This document shows, one piece after another, positions 43,900 to 54,571 of a stretch of 64,000 nt of DNA. The position numbers and the translations under genes were made by a program. The first letter of the stretch is position 1. Each line of letters starts with the position of its first letter. The notes below the pieces were generated by a model that was not told the origin of the DNA, searched no databases, and saw only the letters and a program-made list of their open reading frames with translations. The DNA is from Chloroflexota bacterium (GTDB taxonomy: Bacteria > Chloroflexota > Anaerolineae > Anaerolineales > Villigracilaceae), in contig JACRBL010000036.1 of the NCBI GenBank assembly GCA_016234485.1, forward strand, positions 124,001-188,000, in the 5' to 3' direction.

Positions 43900-46269
43900 A
43901 TGCGCGACTGGAATCTAACATCAGGCGACCCACTCCATCTAACCCTCGCGGCGGACTTTCGCTTCGGCGGCGTGGACTATCTCAACGACCAAATCTGGGA
44001 ACTCGACTTCGCTTCGGGCGAGCCACGCTCCCTTTCGCTTCGCACCACCTTCGGCCTGCGCGCCCGTTCGATGCGCGTCTTCCCCCGTTTCGGCGAGGGA
44101 CGCGGCATCGTGACCGACCCCGCCAAATTCGTGCGCGCGCCGCGGCTCAAAAAGTTTTATCCCAACTTCCTCGAACTCGATTTCTCCCCGCTCGAAAATC
44201 TCGACGTGACCGCCGAATTTTGGGCGGCTGGCTCGCAGGTGATCGCGGGGCGTTACACCCTCGTCAATTGCGGCCCGAAGGCGCGCAAGATCCGCCTCGA
44301 GCTGTGCGCCATCCTTGCTCCGCTCGATGGACAGGCCTTCTTCGCCGCGCAATCGCAGATGGTCAACGTGGTGACAGGGACAACGGGCGGACTCGCCCCG
44401 CTTCTTTACATGACGGGAGGGCCGAACTCCATTACCGCGCCGTATCCTGCGCTGACGGTGGAACTCGACCTCGCGCCCAACGCCTCGCGATCGATCGCGT
44501 GGGCGCTGGCCGCGCTCGCCGCCTCGGGACCTTCCTACGAGTTGGCGCGCAAGACCGTGGCGCGCAACTGGGACGCCGAAAAAGCCCGCATCGAAATGTC
44601 CGCCGAGTCGCAGACGATGGAAATCGAAACAGGCGACCCCGATTGGGACGCGGCCTTCGCATTTACTCAGACCGCCGCGTTGCGTTCCTTCCTCCCTGCC
44701 AGCGAGACGCTCCCCAACCCATCCTTCGTGCTGACGCGCGCGCCCGATCACGGCTTCTCGCGCAAAGGCGACGGAGCCGATTACCCCCTCGGTTGGGCGG
44801 GACAGAGTCCGCTCGAGGCGTACGCGCTGGCGAGTCTCCTCCCTGGCGCGCCGCAATACGCCAAAGGCCTGCTCCGAAATTTTCTCTCCACGCAAAATGA
44901 AGATGGTTTTGTGGATCTGCGTCCTGGCCTGGCGGGTCAACGCGCCAAGATGCTGGCCGCGCCGTTGCTCGCATCCCTCGCGTGGCAAACCTATCAAGCC
45001 TCCAACGACGACGCCTTCCTCGCCGAAGTTTTCCCCTCGCTCTTAAAATTTTTCTGGAACTGGTTCTCGCCCGCCCACGACCGCGACCGCGACGGCCTGC
45101 CCGAATGGGATCACCTCCTGCAAACGGGCTGGGATGAGAATCCGCTCTTCGATGTCTGGAATCCCTGGTCGCAGGGCATGGACATCGGCGCGGCGGAGAA
45201 TCCGAGTCTCTACGCGATGCTGGCGCGCGAAGCGGCCTGTCTCATTTTGATCGCGGAAAAACTTGGCCGCGGCAACGAAGTGACGCTCGTCCAACATCAA
45301 GCCGAACTGCTCGATAACGCCGTCGCTGCGAGTTGGGATGAATCCGCCGCGCTGTATTCGTATCGCGACCTCGTCACACGTCTCAGCCTGGCGGGTCAGG
45401 TCGTGGCGAAGGGCAAAGGCCGCGCCGCGCTCAAGCCGAAGAAAGAGTTCGAACGTCCCGTCCGCCTGCTGATCGAGATTCAGTCCAAAAGTCCCGCGGC
45501 GAAGCGGCCTGAGATCCGTCTGGCAGAAATGGCGACGAAGGAACCTGTCGAGGTCATCGCACCCGAACAGTTCGTGTGGCGAAGCGGCGGTCTCGTCGCG
45601 ACCACGCGCAACGTCTATGAAAAACTCGGCCGCGTGGATGTGATCGGTCTCGACGCGGCGGACAAGATCGTCGTCCGCGCCATTGACCTGACCGCGCAGG
45701 ATCACACGCTCCTGCTCCCGCTCTGGGCGGGCCTGCCCGACCAGCAACGCGCACAGACCATGATCGGACGCGCCCTGCTCGACGCCTCGCGCTTCGACAA
45801 ACCGTTTGGCCTGCCCGCGCTCGCCTCCTGCCCGACCGAGAAAGCGGACGCGGTTTGCTCGAGCGTTCACCTACGCTTCAACCAACTCATCGGCGAGGGA
45901 CTGCTCGCCTACGGATTCCACACCGAGGCCGCGCGCCTGGTGGAACACATCATGGCCGCGGTCGTGAAGAATCTCAAAGAGACGCGCGCCTTCCACCAGC
46001 GTCATCACGCCGAAACGGGCGCGCCCATCGGCGAGCGTCACGCGCTGACAGGTCTCGCGCCGCTCGGACTCTTTTTGCAAACGCTGAGTGTCACGATCCA
46101 CTCCGCGACGCGCGTTCGGCTCGAAGGCAAGAACCCCTTCCCCTGGCCTGTGACGATCCGCTATCGAGGCCTGACGGTGAAGCGCGGACTCGAATCCACC
46201 GAAGTGATTTTCGCGAATGGCAAATCCGTGATGGTAATGGATTCAAAGCCGTGCATCGTCGCGTTATAA
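43900..46269 (+). CDS. Large (alpha/alpha)6-barrel glycoside hydrolase-like protein
   Basis: A 789-residue cytosolic protein. The first 230 residues are beta-rich (super-sandwich-like: GRYTLVNCGPKARKIRLELC). From about residue 260 it becomes a helical barrel of the kind found in GH63, GH37 and glycogen-debranching enzymes: RDRDGLPEWDHLLQTGWDEN (candidate acid), WNPWSQGMDIGAAENPSLYA and LGLDAADKIVV-like strands later, ending with a short beta domain. The exact family and substrate cannot be told; alpha-glucoside or mannosyl-glycerate-type substrates are options. It appears leaderless. It is upstream of the antiporter in the same direction. Confidence 0.75.
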   Translation: MRDWNLTSGDPLHLTLAADFRFGGVDYLNDQIWELDFASGEPRSLSLRTTFGLRARSMRVFPRFGEGRGIVTDPAKFVRAPRLKKFYPNFLELDFSPLENLDVTAEFWAAGSQVIAGRYTLVNCGPKARKIRLELCAILAPLDGQAFFAAQSQMVNVVTGTTGGLAPLLYMTGGPNSITAPYPALTVELDLAPNASRSIAWALAALAASGPSYELARKTVARNWDAEKARIEMSAESQTMEIETGDPDWDAAFAFTQTAALRSFLPASETLPNPSFVLTRAPDHGFSRKGDGADYPLGWAGQSPLEAYALASLLPGAPQYAKGLLRNFLSTQNEDGFVDLRPGLAGQRAKMLAAPLLASLAWQTYQASNDDAFLAEVFPSLLKFFWNWFSPAHDRDRDGLPEWDHLLQTGWDENPLFDVWNPWSQGMDIGAAENPSLYAMLAREAACLILIAEKLGRGNEVTLVQHQAELLDNAVAASWDESAALYSYRDLVTRLSLAGQVVAKGKGRAALKPKKEFERPVRLLIEIQSKSPAAKRPEIRLAEMATKEPVEVIAPEQFVWRSGGLVATTRNVYEKLGRVDVIGLDAADKIVVRAIDLTAQDHTLLLPLWAGLPDQQRAQTMIGRALLDASRFDKPFGLPALASCPTEKADAVCSSVHLRFNQLIGEGLLAYGFHTEAARLVEHIMAAVVKNLKETRAFHQRHHAETGAPIGERHALTGLAPLGLFLQTLSVTIHSATRVRLEGKNPFPWPVTIRYRGLTVKRGLESTEVIFANGKSVMVMDSKPCIVAL

Positions 46270-46328
46270 CATGCGATAGCGCTTGTCTTTCGCGGGGACT
46301 ACGGTAAAATTTCTCCGAGAGAAAACAT

Positions 46329-47423
46329 ATGGCAATAACCATTCTTATTTTCATCGCCGGACTCATCCTGCTCATCCTCGGCGCGGACCTGTTGGTACGC
46401 GGCGCATCGCGTCTCGCGTCTGCGTTCGGGGTCTCGCCGCTTGCCATCGGCCTGACCATTGTCGCCATCGGCACGGCCTCGCCTGAAATTGCCGTGTCGC
46501 TGCGCGCCGCCGCGACAGGCCAGGGCGACCTGACATTGGGCAACGTGCTCGGCTCGAACATCTTCAACATCCTCTTCATCCTCGGTCTCACCGCCATCGT
46601 CGCGCCGATCGTCATCGCCGAGCAACTCATCCGCAAGGATGCGCCGATCATGCTGGGCGTGTCTCTGCTGGCGTTCGGCCTCGCGTTCGATAAAAATCTC
46701 GGCATGTTGGACGGCGCGATCCTCGTCGTGGGCGTGATCGCGTACACCGTTTTCGCGCTGAAACAGAGTCGCGCCGAAAGCATGGATGTGCAAAACGAGT
46801 TCGCGCAGGAGTTCGCGCAGAAACAGCCGCGCACAACAAAGAATACGATCACCAATATTGTATTCATCATCATCGGATTGGGACTGCTCGTGTTCGGCTC
46901 GAACTGGCTTGTCGATTCGGCCGTGACCATCGCCCAGTCTCTCGGCGTGAGCGAACTCGTCATTGGCCTGACCATCGTCGCGGCGGGTACCTCCCTGCCA
47001 GAGGTGGCGACCTCGATTATCGCCGCGCTCAAAAAGGAAAGCGACATCGCCGTGGGCAACGCGGTCGGGAGCAACATCTACAACCTGCTGGGCGTGCTTG
47101 GCATCAGCGGACTGCTCGCCCCGGGCGGGATCGCCGTGGCAGATAGTGTGTTGCGGCTGGATTTTCTGGTAATGGTCTTCGTGGCGCTGGTATCCCTGCC
47201 CATTTTCTACATTGACAATCGCATCTCGCGCCTCGAAGGCGGATTGCTCATCGCATACTACCTCTGCTATGTGGCGTATCTCGTCATGCAGTCCTCGAAT
47301 AGTTCCGCGCTTTCGACTCTCACCCTCTTCATCACCTTTTTTACCCCGCTGACGTTCATCGCGCTGGTCGTTGTCGCGATCCGCTCGGCGCGTGCGAGAC
47401 AAAAAAGAAACGCGGGCGGGTGA
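46329..47423 (+). CDS. Calcium/sodium antiporter (CaCA family, YrbG type)
   Basis: A 364-residue protein with ten helices in two inverted halves. The alpha-repeats carry the ion-binding motifs: GTASPEIAVSLRAAATGQGD with GNVLGSNIFNILF, and GTSLPEVATSIIAALKKESD with GNAVGSNIYNLLG. A charged loop joins the halves (SRAESMDVQNEFAQEFAQKQ). It would exchange Ca2+ for Na+ or H+ across the membrane. The site GAGAGAAAA lies just before ATG 46329. It ends in a clear terminator that separates it from the eight-gene run. Confidence 0.93.
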   Translation: MAITILIFIAGLILLILGADLLVRGASRLASAFGVSPLAIGLTIVAIGTASPEIAVSLRAAATGQGDLTLGNVLGSNIFNILFILGLTAIVAPIVIAEQLIRKDAPIMLGVSLLAFGLAFDKNLGMLDGAILVVGVIAYTVFALKQSRAESMDVQNEFAQEFAQKQPRTTKNTITNIVFIIIGLGLLVFGSNWLVDSAVTIAQSLGVSELVIGLTIVAAGTSLPEVATSIIAALKKESDIAVGNAVGSNIYNLLGVLGISGLLAPGGIAVADSVLRLDFLVMVFVALVSLPIFYIDNRISRLEGGLLIAYYLCYVAYLVMQSSNSSALSTLTLFITFFTPLTFIALVVVAIRSARARQKRNAGG

Positions 47424-47454
47424 TTCGAAGCCACGTTAAGGTTTTTTTAATTTC

Positions 47455-47485
47455 AAAGCGATTCCCGTTGGGAGTCGCTTTTTTT
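47455..47485 (+). terminator. Rho-independent terminator after the antiporter
   Basis: AAAGCGATTCCC pairs with GGGAGTCGCTTT with a short GTT loop, then a run of T (47480-47485). It lies 32 bases after the stop at 47423. Confidence 0.9.
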
Positions 47486-47556
47486 GTGGTATAAAAATCT
47501 GGAGGGTTTATCGTTTTCGCATCGAGGGGGGAAGCAGTGACTGGAAAGGAGACGCT

Positions 47557-49197
47557 ATGAAACAAAAAACTGTCATCGCCGCCGCGCTGGGCGAATGTGT
47601 CCACGTCGCAGGGATTTCCAATTTCCTGCGATTGGCCGAGTCCGCGGGATGGAGGACGATCTTCCTCGGACCTGCTGTTCCCATCGAGGAAGTTTTGCGC
47701 GCCGCGCGACGTGAGAATGCGGAACTGGTCGGCGTTTCGTATCGCCTGACTCCCGAAACGGGCGAACGCTTGCTGGGCGATTTCGCCGAAGCCGCGTCTG
47801 AACTGCACGAGCGCGGCGTCCGCTTTGCGTTTGGCGGGACTCCGCCCGTCGTGGAACGCGTCAACGCGTTGGGATTTTTCGAGCGTTCCTTCGATGGCAG
47901 TGAACCCGTCGATGAGATTCTCGCCTACTTGAAAGGTCAACTTGCCGCGGGTTCAGGAGAATTGAATTATCCGCAAACAACCGTCGAACGAATTAAATTG
48001 AAGTCTCCGTATCCGATCCTGCGCCATCATTTCGGTTTGCCCACGATGGCGGACACGCTGACGGGCATCGAAAAAATCGCGGAGGCCAAAGCGCTGGATG
48101 TGATTTCGCTCGGCATTGACCAGGACGCGCAGGAAAATTTCTATCACCCCGAACGGCAAGACCCAAGAAGAAAAGGCGCGGGCGGTGTGCCTGTTCGCTC
48201 GGAGGACGATTACCGCGCTCTCTACGCCGCGAGTCGGCGCGGAAATTTTCCGTTGCTTCGCACATATTCGGGAACCGACGATTTCATCCGTCTCGCCGAA
48301 ATGTACGCGGACACGATCAACATCGCCTGGTGCGCCATCCCGCTTTTCTGGTTCAACCAGATGGACGGGCGCGGCCCGTGGGATTTGGAAGGCTCGATCC
48401 GCGAGCATCAGGAAGTGATGCAATGGTACGGCGCGCATAACATCCCCGTCGAACTCAACGAACCGCATCACTGGGGCATGCGCGATTCGTCCGACGCGGT
48501 CTTCGTGGTCTCGGCGTTTCTTTCCGCCTACAATGCGCGCGCCTTCGGCGTGAAAGATTACATCGCGCAGATGATGTTCAACAGCCCGCCAGGATTATCC
48601 GACGCGATGGATCTCGCAAAGATGCTGACCATACTCGACTTGATCATGCCTCTCGAACACGACGACTTCAAAATCTGGAAGCAAACCCGCATCGGCCTGC
48701 TCTCGCATCCCCTCGACCCCGAAGCGGCGCGCGGCCATCTGGCCGCATCCACCTACTTGCAGATGGCTCTTAAGCCGCACATCTACCACATCGTCGGTCA
48801 CACCGAAGCGGATCACGCCGCGACCGCGGACGATGTCATCATCGCCAGTCGCATCGCCCGCCGCGCGCTTGACAACGCGATGGGCGCGCCTGACATGACC
48901 GCCGACCCCGCCATCGCGCAACGACGCGCGGAACTGTCCGCCGATGTAAACGCGATTTTGGACGCGATCCGCTCCCTGTCCAGACCCGACGCGGGTGACC
49001 CATTCACCGACGCGTCCGTCCTCGCCCGCGCGGTGACGTCGGGTATCCTCGACGCGCCGCAACTCGTCAACAACAAGTTTGGGCGCGGACAAGTCCGCAC
49101 GCGCATCGTGGATGGCGCGTGCGTCAGCGTGGATGAAAAAGGCAATCCGATTTCCGAGTGCGAACGAATCGCCAAGCTGAACACCAAAGGAGACTGA
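47557..49197 (+). CDS. B12-binding-domain enzyme resembling AdoCbl mutases
   Basis: A 546-residue protein, first of a tight operon. Residues 1-135 form a Rossmann-like cobalamin-binding domain (TVIAAALGECVHVAGISNFL; FLGPAVPIEEVLRAAR; LVGVSYRLTPETG; FAFGGTPP). In the usual D-x-H-x-x-G motif the His (16) and Gly (19) are present, but the Asp is Cys14. The remainder (YPILRHHFGLPTMADTLTGI; IAWCAIPLFWFNQMDGRGPW; VELNEPHHWGMRDSSDAVFV; IAQMMFNSPPGLSDAMDLAK) looks like a TIM-barrel catalytic part as in glutamate or aminoacyl mutases. The substrate is unknown. AAAGGAGACG precedes the ATG. Confidence 0.72.
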   Translation: MKQKTVIAAALGECVHVAGISNFLRLAESAGWRTIFLGPAVPIEEVLRAARRENAELVGVSYRLTPETGERLLGDFAEAASELHERGVRFAFGGTPPVVERVNALGFFERSFDGSEPVDEILAYLKGQLAAGSGELNYPQTTVERIKLKSPYPILRHHFGLPTMADTLTGIEKIAEAKALDVISLGIDQDAQENFYHPERQDPRRKGAGGVPVRSEDDYRALYAASRRGNFPLLRTYSGTDDFIRLAEMYADTINIAWCAIPLFWFNQMDGRGPWDLEGSIREHQEVMQWYGAHNIPVELNEPHHWGMRDSSDAVFVVSAFLSAYNARAFGVKDYIAQMMFNSPPGLSDAMDLAKMLTILDLIMPLEHDDFKIWKQTRIGLLSHPLDPEAARGHLAASTYLQMALKPHIYHIVGHTEADHAATADDVIIASRIARRALDNAMGAPDMTADPAIAQRRAELSADVNAILDAIRSLSRPDAGDPFTDASVLARAVTSGILDAPQLVNNKFGRGQVRTRIVDGACVSVDEKGNPISECERIAKLNTKGD

Positions 49198-49198
49198 C

Positions 49199-50302
49199 AT
49201 GACAAAAAAACACACAGTAATAGGCGCAGGGCACGGCGGCAAAGCCATGGCCGCGCATTTGGCGTTGATGGGATTTTCCGTCACACTGTACAACCGCACC
49301 GCGTCGCACATCGAGATCATCAAAAAACGCGGCGGCATCGAATTGGACAGCCAGGAGGAAGGCGGCCCGCATGGGTTTGGCAAACTGGCAAAAGTCACCT
49401 CGGATATCGGCGAAGCAATCAAGCACGCCGAGATTATCCAGGTTGTTCTTCCTTCGTCCGCGCACGCGGACATTGCCGCGGCGGCCGCGCCGCATTTCAA
49501 GGATGGGCAGATTGTCATCCTGCACCCGGGGCGGACGTGCGGAGCGCTCGAATTCGTCAAGGTGATGCGCGACAACGGCTGTAAAGCGGATGTGACCGTT
49601 GCCGAGGCGGAGACCTTCATCTACGCCTCCCGCTCCGACGGTCCCGCGCAGGCGCGTATCTTCCGCATCAAGGAGGCGGTCCCATTGGCCGCGCTTCCCG
49701 CCATCCGAACCGAGAAGGTTTTGGAAGTCATCAACGAAGCCTACCCCCAATTCATTGATGGCGTGAATGTGCTGAACACGGGGCTGAACAACATGGGCGC
49801 CATCTTCCACCCGGCGCTTACCATGCTCAACATGGGTTGGATCGAGGCCACACACGGCGATTACCAGTTTTACATTGACGGGGTGACTCCCTCCGTCGCG
49901 CGTATGTTGGAGGTGATGGACCGCGAGCGCGTGACGGTGGCCTCGGCGCTCGGCATCCGCGCCCGCACCGCGCTGGAATGGCTGAAACTGGCCTACGACA
50001 CGGACGGCGAGGACCTGCACGATGCCGTCCATAATCAGCAGGGATATTACGGCATCAAAGCGCCGCCCACGTTGAACCACCGTTACATTTTCGAAGATGT
50101 GCCGATGAGTCTCGTGCCAATCGCCTCGCTGGGCAAACGCTACGGCGTTTCAGTCATGGCAATGGAAAGCATCATCAAGATCGGGAGCATCATCCACCGC
50201 ACCGATTACTGGCGGCGCGGACGGACGGTGGAAAAACTCGGCCTCGAACAATGGAGCGTGAGCGAGTTGACGCGTTTCGTGCAGGAAGGCGTGATCGAAT
50301 AA
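49199..50302 (+). CDS. Opine (octopine/nopaline-type) dehydrogenase
   Basis: A 367-residue NAD(P)-dependent dehydrogenase. The cofactor motif is VIGAGHGGKAMAAHLALMG. The C-terminal octopine-dehydrogenase domain is recognised in LNTGLNNMGAIFHPALTML, GYYGIKAPPTLNHRYIFEDV and GRTVEKLGLEQWS, with a catalytic His in the FHPALT block. Such enzymes join an amino acid to a 2-oxo acid by reductive amination to give an N-carboxyalkyl amino acid (opine), or run the reverse. The ATG starts one base after the B12 gene stop with AAAGGAG inside the upstream gene, so they are co-translated. Confidence 0.88.
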   Translation: MTKKHTVIGAGHGGKAMAAHLALMGFSVTLYNRTASHIEIIKKRGGIELDSQEEGGPHGFGKLAKVTSDIGEAIKHAEIIQVVLPSSAHADIAAAAAPHFKDGQIVILHPGRTCGALEFVKVMRDNGCKADVTVAEAETFIYASRSDGPAQARIFRIKEAVPLAALPAIRTEKVLEVINEAYPQFIDGVNVLNTGLNNMGAIFHPALTMLNMGWIEATHGDYQFYIDGVTPSVARMLEVMDRERVTVASALGIRARTALEWLKLAYDTDGEDLHDAVHNQQGYYGIKAPPTLNHRYIFEDVPMSLVPIASLGKRYGVSVMAMESIIKIGSIIHRTDYWRRGRTVEKLGLEQWSVSELTRFVQEGVIE

Positions 50303-50320
50303 CGGTAAAGGAGAAACAAC

Positions 50321-51814
<1,494 letters not shown>

Positions 51815-51822
51815 GAGTCGGA

Positions 51823-52395
51823 ATGGAGACATTCGATTGGTACGCCTGGCTCGCCCTGCCCCTTTTGGTTTTCATCGCCCGTCTTGTGGATGTTGCACTC
51901 GGCACCATCCGCATCATCTTCACCTCGCGCGGCAAAAAACACCTGGCTCCACTGCTCGGCTTCGTGGAAGTCTTTATCTGGGTTAGCGTCATCGCGGAGA
52001 TCACGAAAGGCGCGCATAACTTTGCGGCATACCTGGCCTACGCGGGCGGATTTGCCGCCGGTAACTACGTTGGCATGTGGATCGAGGAACGGCTCGCCAT
52101 CGGGAATCTCGTCATCCGCGCCATCCTGCCAGAAAATCGAACCGGCCTGATCGATGACTTGCGCGCGGCAGGGTACGGCGTCACCAGCGTTAATGCCCAC
52201 GGCGCCAAGGGACCTGTGAAACTCGTTTATACTATCGTCAATCGAAAAGACCTGCCAAGCGTGATCGAAACCATTCACAACACGTACCCCAAAACATTCT
52301 TCACAGTTGAGGAATTACGTTCGGTGGAACAGGGCGTTTTCCCCATTCGCACAACGATCCGGCAGGATACATTTTTCGGCAGGAAATCAAAGTAA
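51823..52395 (+). CDS. UPF0316/DUF2179 membrane protein
   Basis: A 190-residue protein with three membrane helices (YAWLALPLLVFIARLVDVAL, LLGFVEVFIWVSVIAEITKG, YAGGFAAGNYVGMWIEERLA) and a soluble C-terminal DUF2179 domain (NLVIRAILPENRTGLIDDLR; VYTIVNRKDLPSVIETI-like). DUF2179 is a small ligand-sensor-like fold also present in YitT proteins. The family has no settled function. GGAGTCGGA precedes ATG 51823, 8 bases after the amidotransferase stop. It likely works with the CBS and permease proteins that follow. Confidence 0.82.
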   Translation: METFDWYAWLALPLLVFIARLVDVALGTIRIIFTSRGKKHLAPLLGFVEVFIWVSVIAEITKGAHNFAAYLAYAGGFAAGNYVGMWIEERLAIGNLVIRAILPENRTGLIDDLRAAGYGVTSVNAHGAKGPVKLVYTIVNRKDLPSVIETIHNTYPKTFFTVEELRSVEQGVFPIRTTIRQDTFFGRKSK

Positions 52396-52413
52396 AAATC
52401 CATTGGAGTTTAT

Positions 52414-52872
52414 ATGACCGTATCCTCTTGCATGAAACGCAATGTCATTTCCATCCATGCCAGCGACACTGTCCGCGCGGCGGCGGCCATCTTTGTCCAA
52501 AAACACATCGGCCTCCTGCCCGTGGTGGACGATGGAAAAAAAGTCATCGGGGTGGTGGGATTGCGCGACCTGCTGACGTTGGAAATGCCCGACTTCGTAT
52601 CCTTCATCGAGGACGTGGATTTCGTCCATGATTTCGGCGCGGTGGAGACCACGCGTCCCGAAGCCGAATCGCTCGACAAGCCCGTCACCTCCATCCTCAA
52701 ATCCGTATTCACCGTGGAGGAGGATTGCGGCCTCCTGCGCGCCTACGCCTTGATGTTGCAACATAACCTGCATGATATGCCCGTGGTCAACAAGAAGGGC
52801 GAACTGGTCGGCATCACTTCGCGCGTGGATATCGGCGTGAAGATCCTGTCTTCATGGTCGGCTGTGGAGTAG
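52414..52872 (+). CDS. Two-CBS-domain protein
   Basis: A 152-residue soluble protein with two CBS motifs: MTVSSCMKRNVISIHASDTV to VVGLRDLLTLEMP, and VTSILKSVFTVEEDCGLLRA to LVGITSRVDIGVKIL. Such pairs bind adenosine nucleotides (AMP, ATP, or c-di-AMP in some transporters). The longer stretch between the motifs (SFIEDVDFVHDFGAVETTRP) is unusual. It ends 3 bases before the permease gene, so it is probably a regulator of the permease. TTGGAG precedes the ATG. Confidence 0.88.
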   Translation: MTVSSCMKRNVISIHASDTVRAAAAIFVQKHIGLLPVVDDGKKVIGVVGLRDLLTLEMPDFVSFIEDVDFVHDFGAVETTRPEAESLDKPVTSILKSVFTVEEDCGLLRAYALMLQHNLHDMPVVNKKGELVGITSRVDIGVKILSSWSAVE

Positions 52873-52875
52873 AAG

Positions 52876-54159
52876 ATGCTGGCGGGAATCATCACAGTCG
52901 TCATCTTCTTCGGCAGCCTGTATCTCATCTTCACCGAGAAACTCAACCGCACCATCACCGCGCTGGCAGGTTCCATGCTCACCATCGTGGTCGGCAGGAT
53001 CATGGGTTTTTATTCGGAAGAAAAAGCCCTCGAGGCCATTGACTTCAACACGCTCGGCCTTCTGCTCGGCATGATGATCCTCGTCGCCATGCTCGAACCG
53101 ACGGGCTTCTTTCAATATCTGGCCGTTCTCGCGGCGCGCTCATCCAAGGGGAATCCCAAACGTCTCTTCTTTTTACTGGCCGTTATCACCACCGTTCTTT
53201 CGATGTTTTTGGACAACGTCACGACCGTGGTCTTGATCGCGCCCGTCACCCTGCTCATCTGCGAAATTCTCGGCATTTCCTCGCTTCCCTTCCTCATCAC
53301 CGAGGCGCTCATCTCGAACATCGGCGGCGTGGCGACCCTGGTCGGCGACCCGCCCAACGTGTTGATCGCCTCCGCCGCACCGTTGTCGTTCAACGATTTC
53401 CTCATCCACTCCCTGCCGATCGTGCTGGTGGTGTGGGTCGGTGTGATGTACCTTTTGCTCTATCTATTTCGCGCCGAACTCTCGGTTCAGCCGCGCAAGG
53501 CCAAAGCGGTGATGGAACTCAACCCCGCCGAGACACTCAACCATCCCGTCACAGCGCGTCAACTCTTGATCGTGCTGGGCGCGGCCGTCCTGTTCTTTTT
53601 CGTCCATCATTTCCTCCACGTGGACCCTTCGCTGGTGGCGTTGACCGCGGCGGCTGTGGCGCTGGTGTGGGTGCGTCCCGACATCAACCAGACGTTGAAA
53701 CACGTGGAATGGAGCGTGCTGGTCTTCTTCGGCGCGTTGTTCGTGATGGTTGGGGGATTGGAAGCGTCGGGGGTGTTGGACGCGCTCATCGGTCTGCTTG
53801 AACCGCTTGCGTCCATGCCGCCGATCCTGTTTGGGGTCGGGATGATCTGGATCGTGGCCGCGCTATCCGCTGTGGTGGATAACGTCCCGATCACGATCGC
53901 GCTGATCCCCGTGGTGCACGGACTCGGCGCCTCGGGCATGGACGTCCAGCCGCTGTGGTGGGCGTTGGCGTTTGGCGCGGGCTTCGGCGGCACAGGCACG
54001 ATCATCGGCTCGACCGCCAACATCATCGTCGCCAATCTATCCGAGCGGACGCGGCACCCCATCACGCCCGCCATCTGGAACAAGCGCGGCCCGTTGGTGT
54101 TGGTCACAACTTGCGTTATCAGCAGTGTTTTATACGCTATACTATATTCGACGTTCTAA
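52876..54159 (+). CDS. ArsB/NhaD/P-protein-type ion transporter (IT superfamily)
   Basis: A 427-residue protein with about eleven helices in two related halves. The signature loops are FLDNVTTVVLIAPVTLLICE with NIGGVATLVGDPPNVLIAS, and AVVDNVPITIALIPVVHGLG with GFGGTGTIIGSTANIIVANL. These are typical of Na+/H+ antiporter NhaD, arsenite permease ArsB and melanosomal P protein relatives. The ion or solute is unclear. No arsenic-resistance gene is nearby. GGAG overlaps the CBS gene's end. Being between a CBS protein and c-di-AMP receptors, it may be nucleotide-regulated. Confidence 0.88.
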   Translation: MLAGIITVVIFFGSLYLIFTEKLNRTITALAGSMLTIVVGRIMGFYSEEKALEAIDFNTLGLLLGMMILVAMLEPTGFFQYLAVLAARSSKGNPKRLFFLLAVITTVLSMFLDNVTTVVLIAPVTLLICEILGISSLPFLITEALISNIGGVATLVGDPPNVLIASAAPLSFNDFLIHSLPIVLVVWVGVMYLLLYLFRAELSVQPRKAKAVMELNPAETLNHPVTARQLLIVLGAAVLFFFVHHFLHVDPSLVALTAAAVALVWVRPDINQTLKHVEWSVLVFFGALFVMVGGLEASGVLDALIGLLEPLASMPPILFGVGMIWIVAALSAVVDNVPITIALIPVVHGLGASGMDVQPLWWALAFGAGFGGTGTIIGSTANIIVANLSERTRHPITPAIWNKRGPLVLVTTCVISSVLYAILYSTF

Positions 54160-54223
54160 TTTCGCGAGAGCGTGGCGCGGGATGGAATCCCGCAGGAGCC
54201 ACCAAAAAGGAAAGCGAGGAACG

Positions 54224-54559
54224 ATGACCCAATCCATTCAACATTTACTACTGGCGGTGGTGCAGGAACAGGATTTGGACGCGGCCACCCGCGCGTTGAC
54301 GGAGGTCGGCGCGCCCGTGACTTACCTTTCGAGCGCGGGAGGTTTTCTCGGACGACGCAACGCAACGCTGTTGATCGGCCTGCCCGCGGAAAACGAGGAG
54401 CGCGCCCTCGAGTCGCTTCGCCAAACCTGCCGTCAGCGCGTGGAATATTTGACGTTGCCCATGGAAGGCACGCCCCTGCCGTTGCCCGCGCCCGTCCCCG
54501 TGACGGTGGGCGGCGCGACCGTGCTGGCTTTGCCTGTGGAGAGGTATGAGGAGATTTAA
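54224..54559 (+). CDS. DarA/PstA-type cyclic-di-AMP receptor (long copy)
   Basis: A 111-residue PII-like trimeric receptor. It matches DarA/PstA (about 109 residues) along its length: HLLLAVVQEQDLDAATRAL, AGGFLGRRNATLLIGLP, RQRVEYLTLPME and the end VTVGGATVLALPVERYEEI. In the ligand loop the family's T-T-G-G-F-L-R-A-G reads S-S-A-G-G-F-L-G-R-R, so binding may be altered. It has the same order as the next gene and overlaps in design, a tandem duplication. GAGGAACG precedes ATG 54224. Transporter and DUF2179 genes upstream fit a c-di-AMP osmotic-response role. Confidence 0.87.
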   Translation: MTQSIQHLLLAVVQEQDLDAATRALTEVGAPVTYLSSAGGFLGRRNATLLIGLPAENEERALESLRQTCRQRVEYLTLPMEGTPLPLPAPVPVTVGGATVLALPVERYEEI

Positions 54560-54571
54560 GGAGACGCAACC

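Noticed and set aside
52876..54159. Arsenite efflux pump
   Set aside because: The fold fits ArsB, but no arsR, arsC or arsA is nearby and the neighbours are nucleotide sensors.
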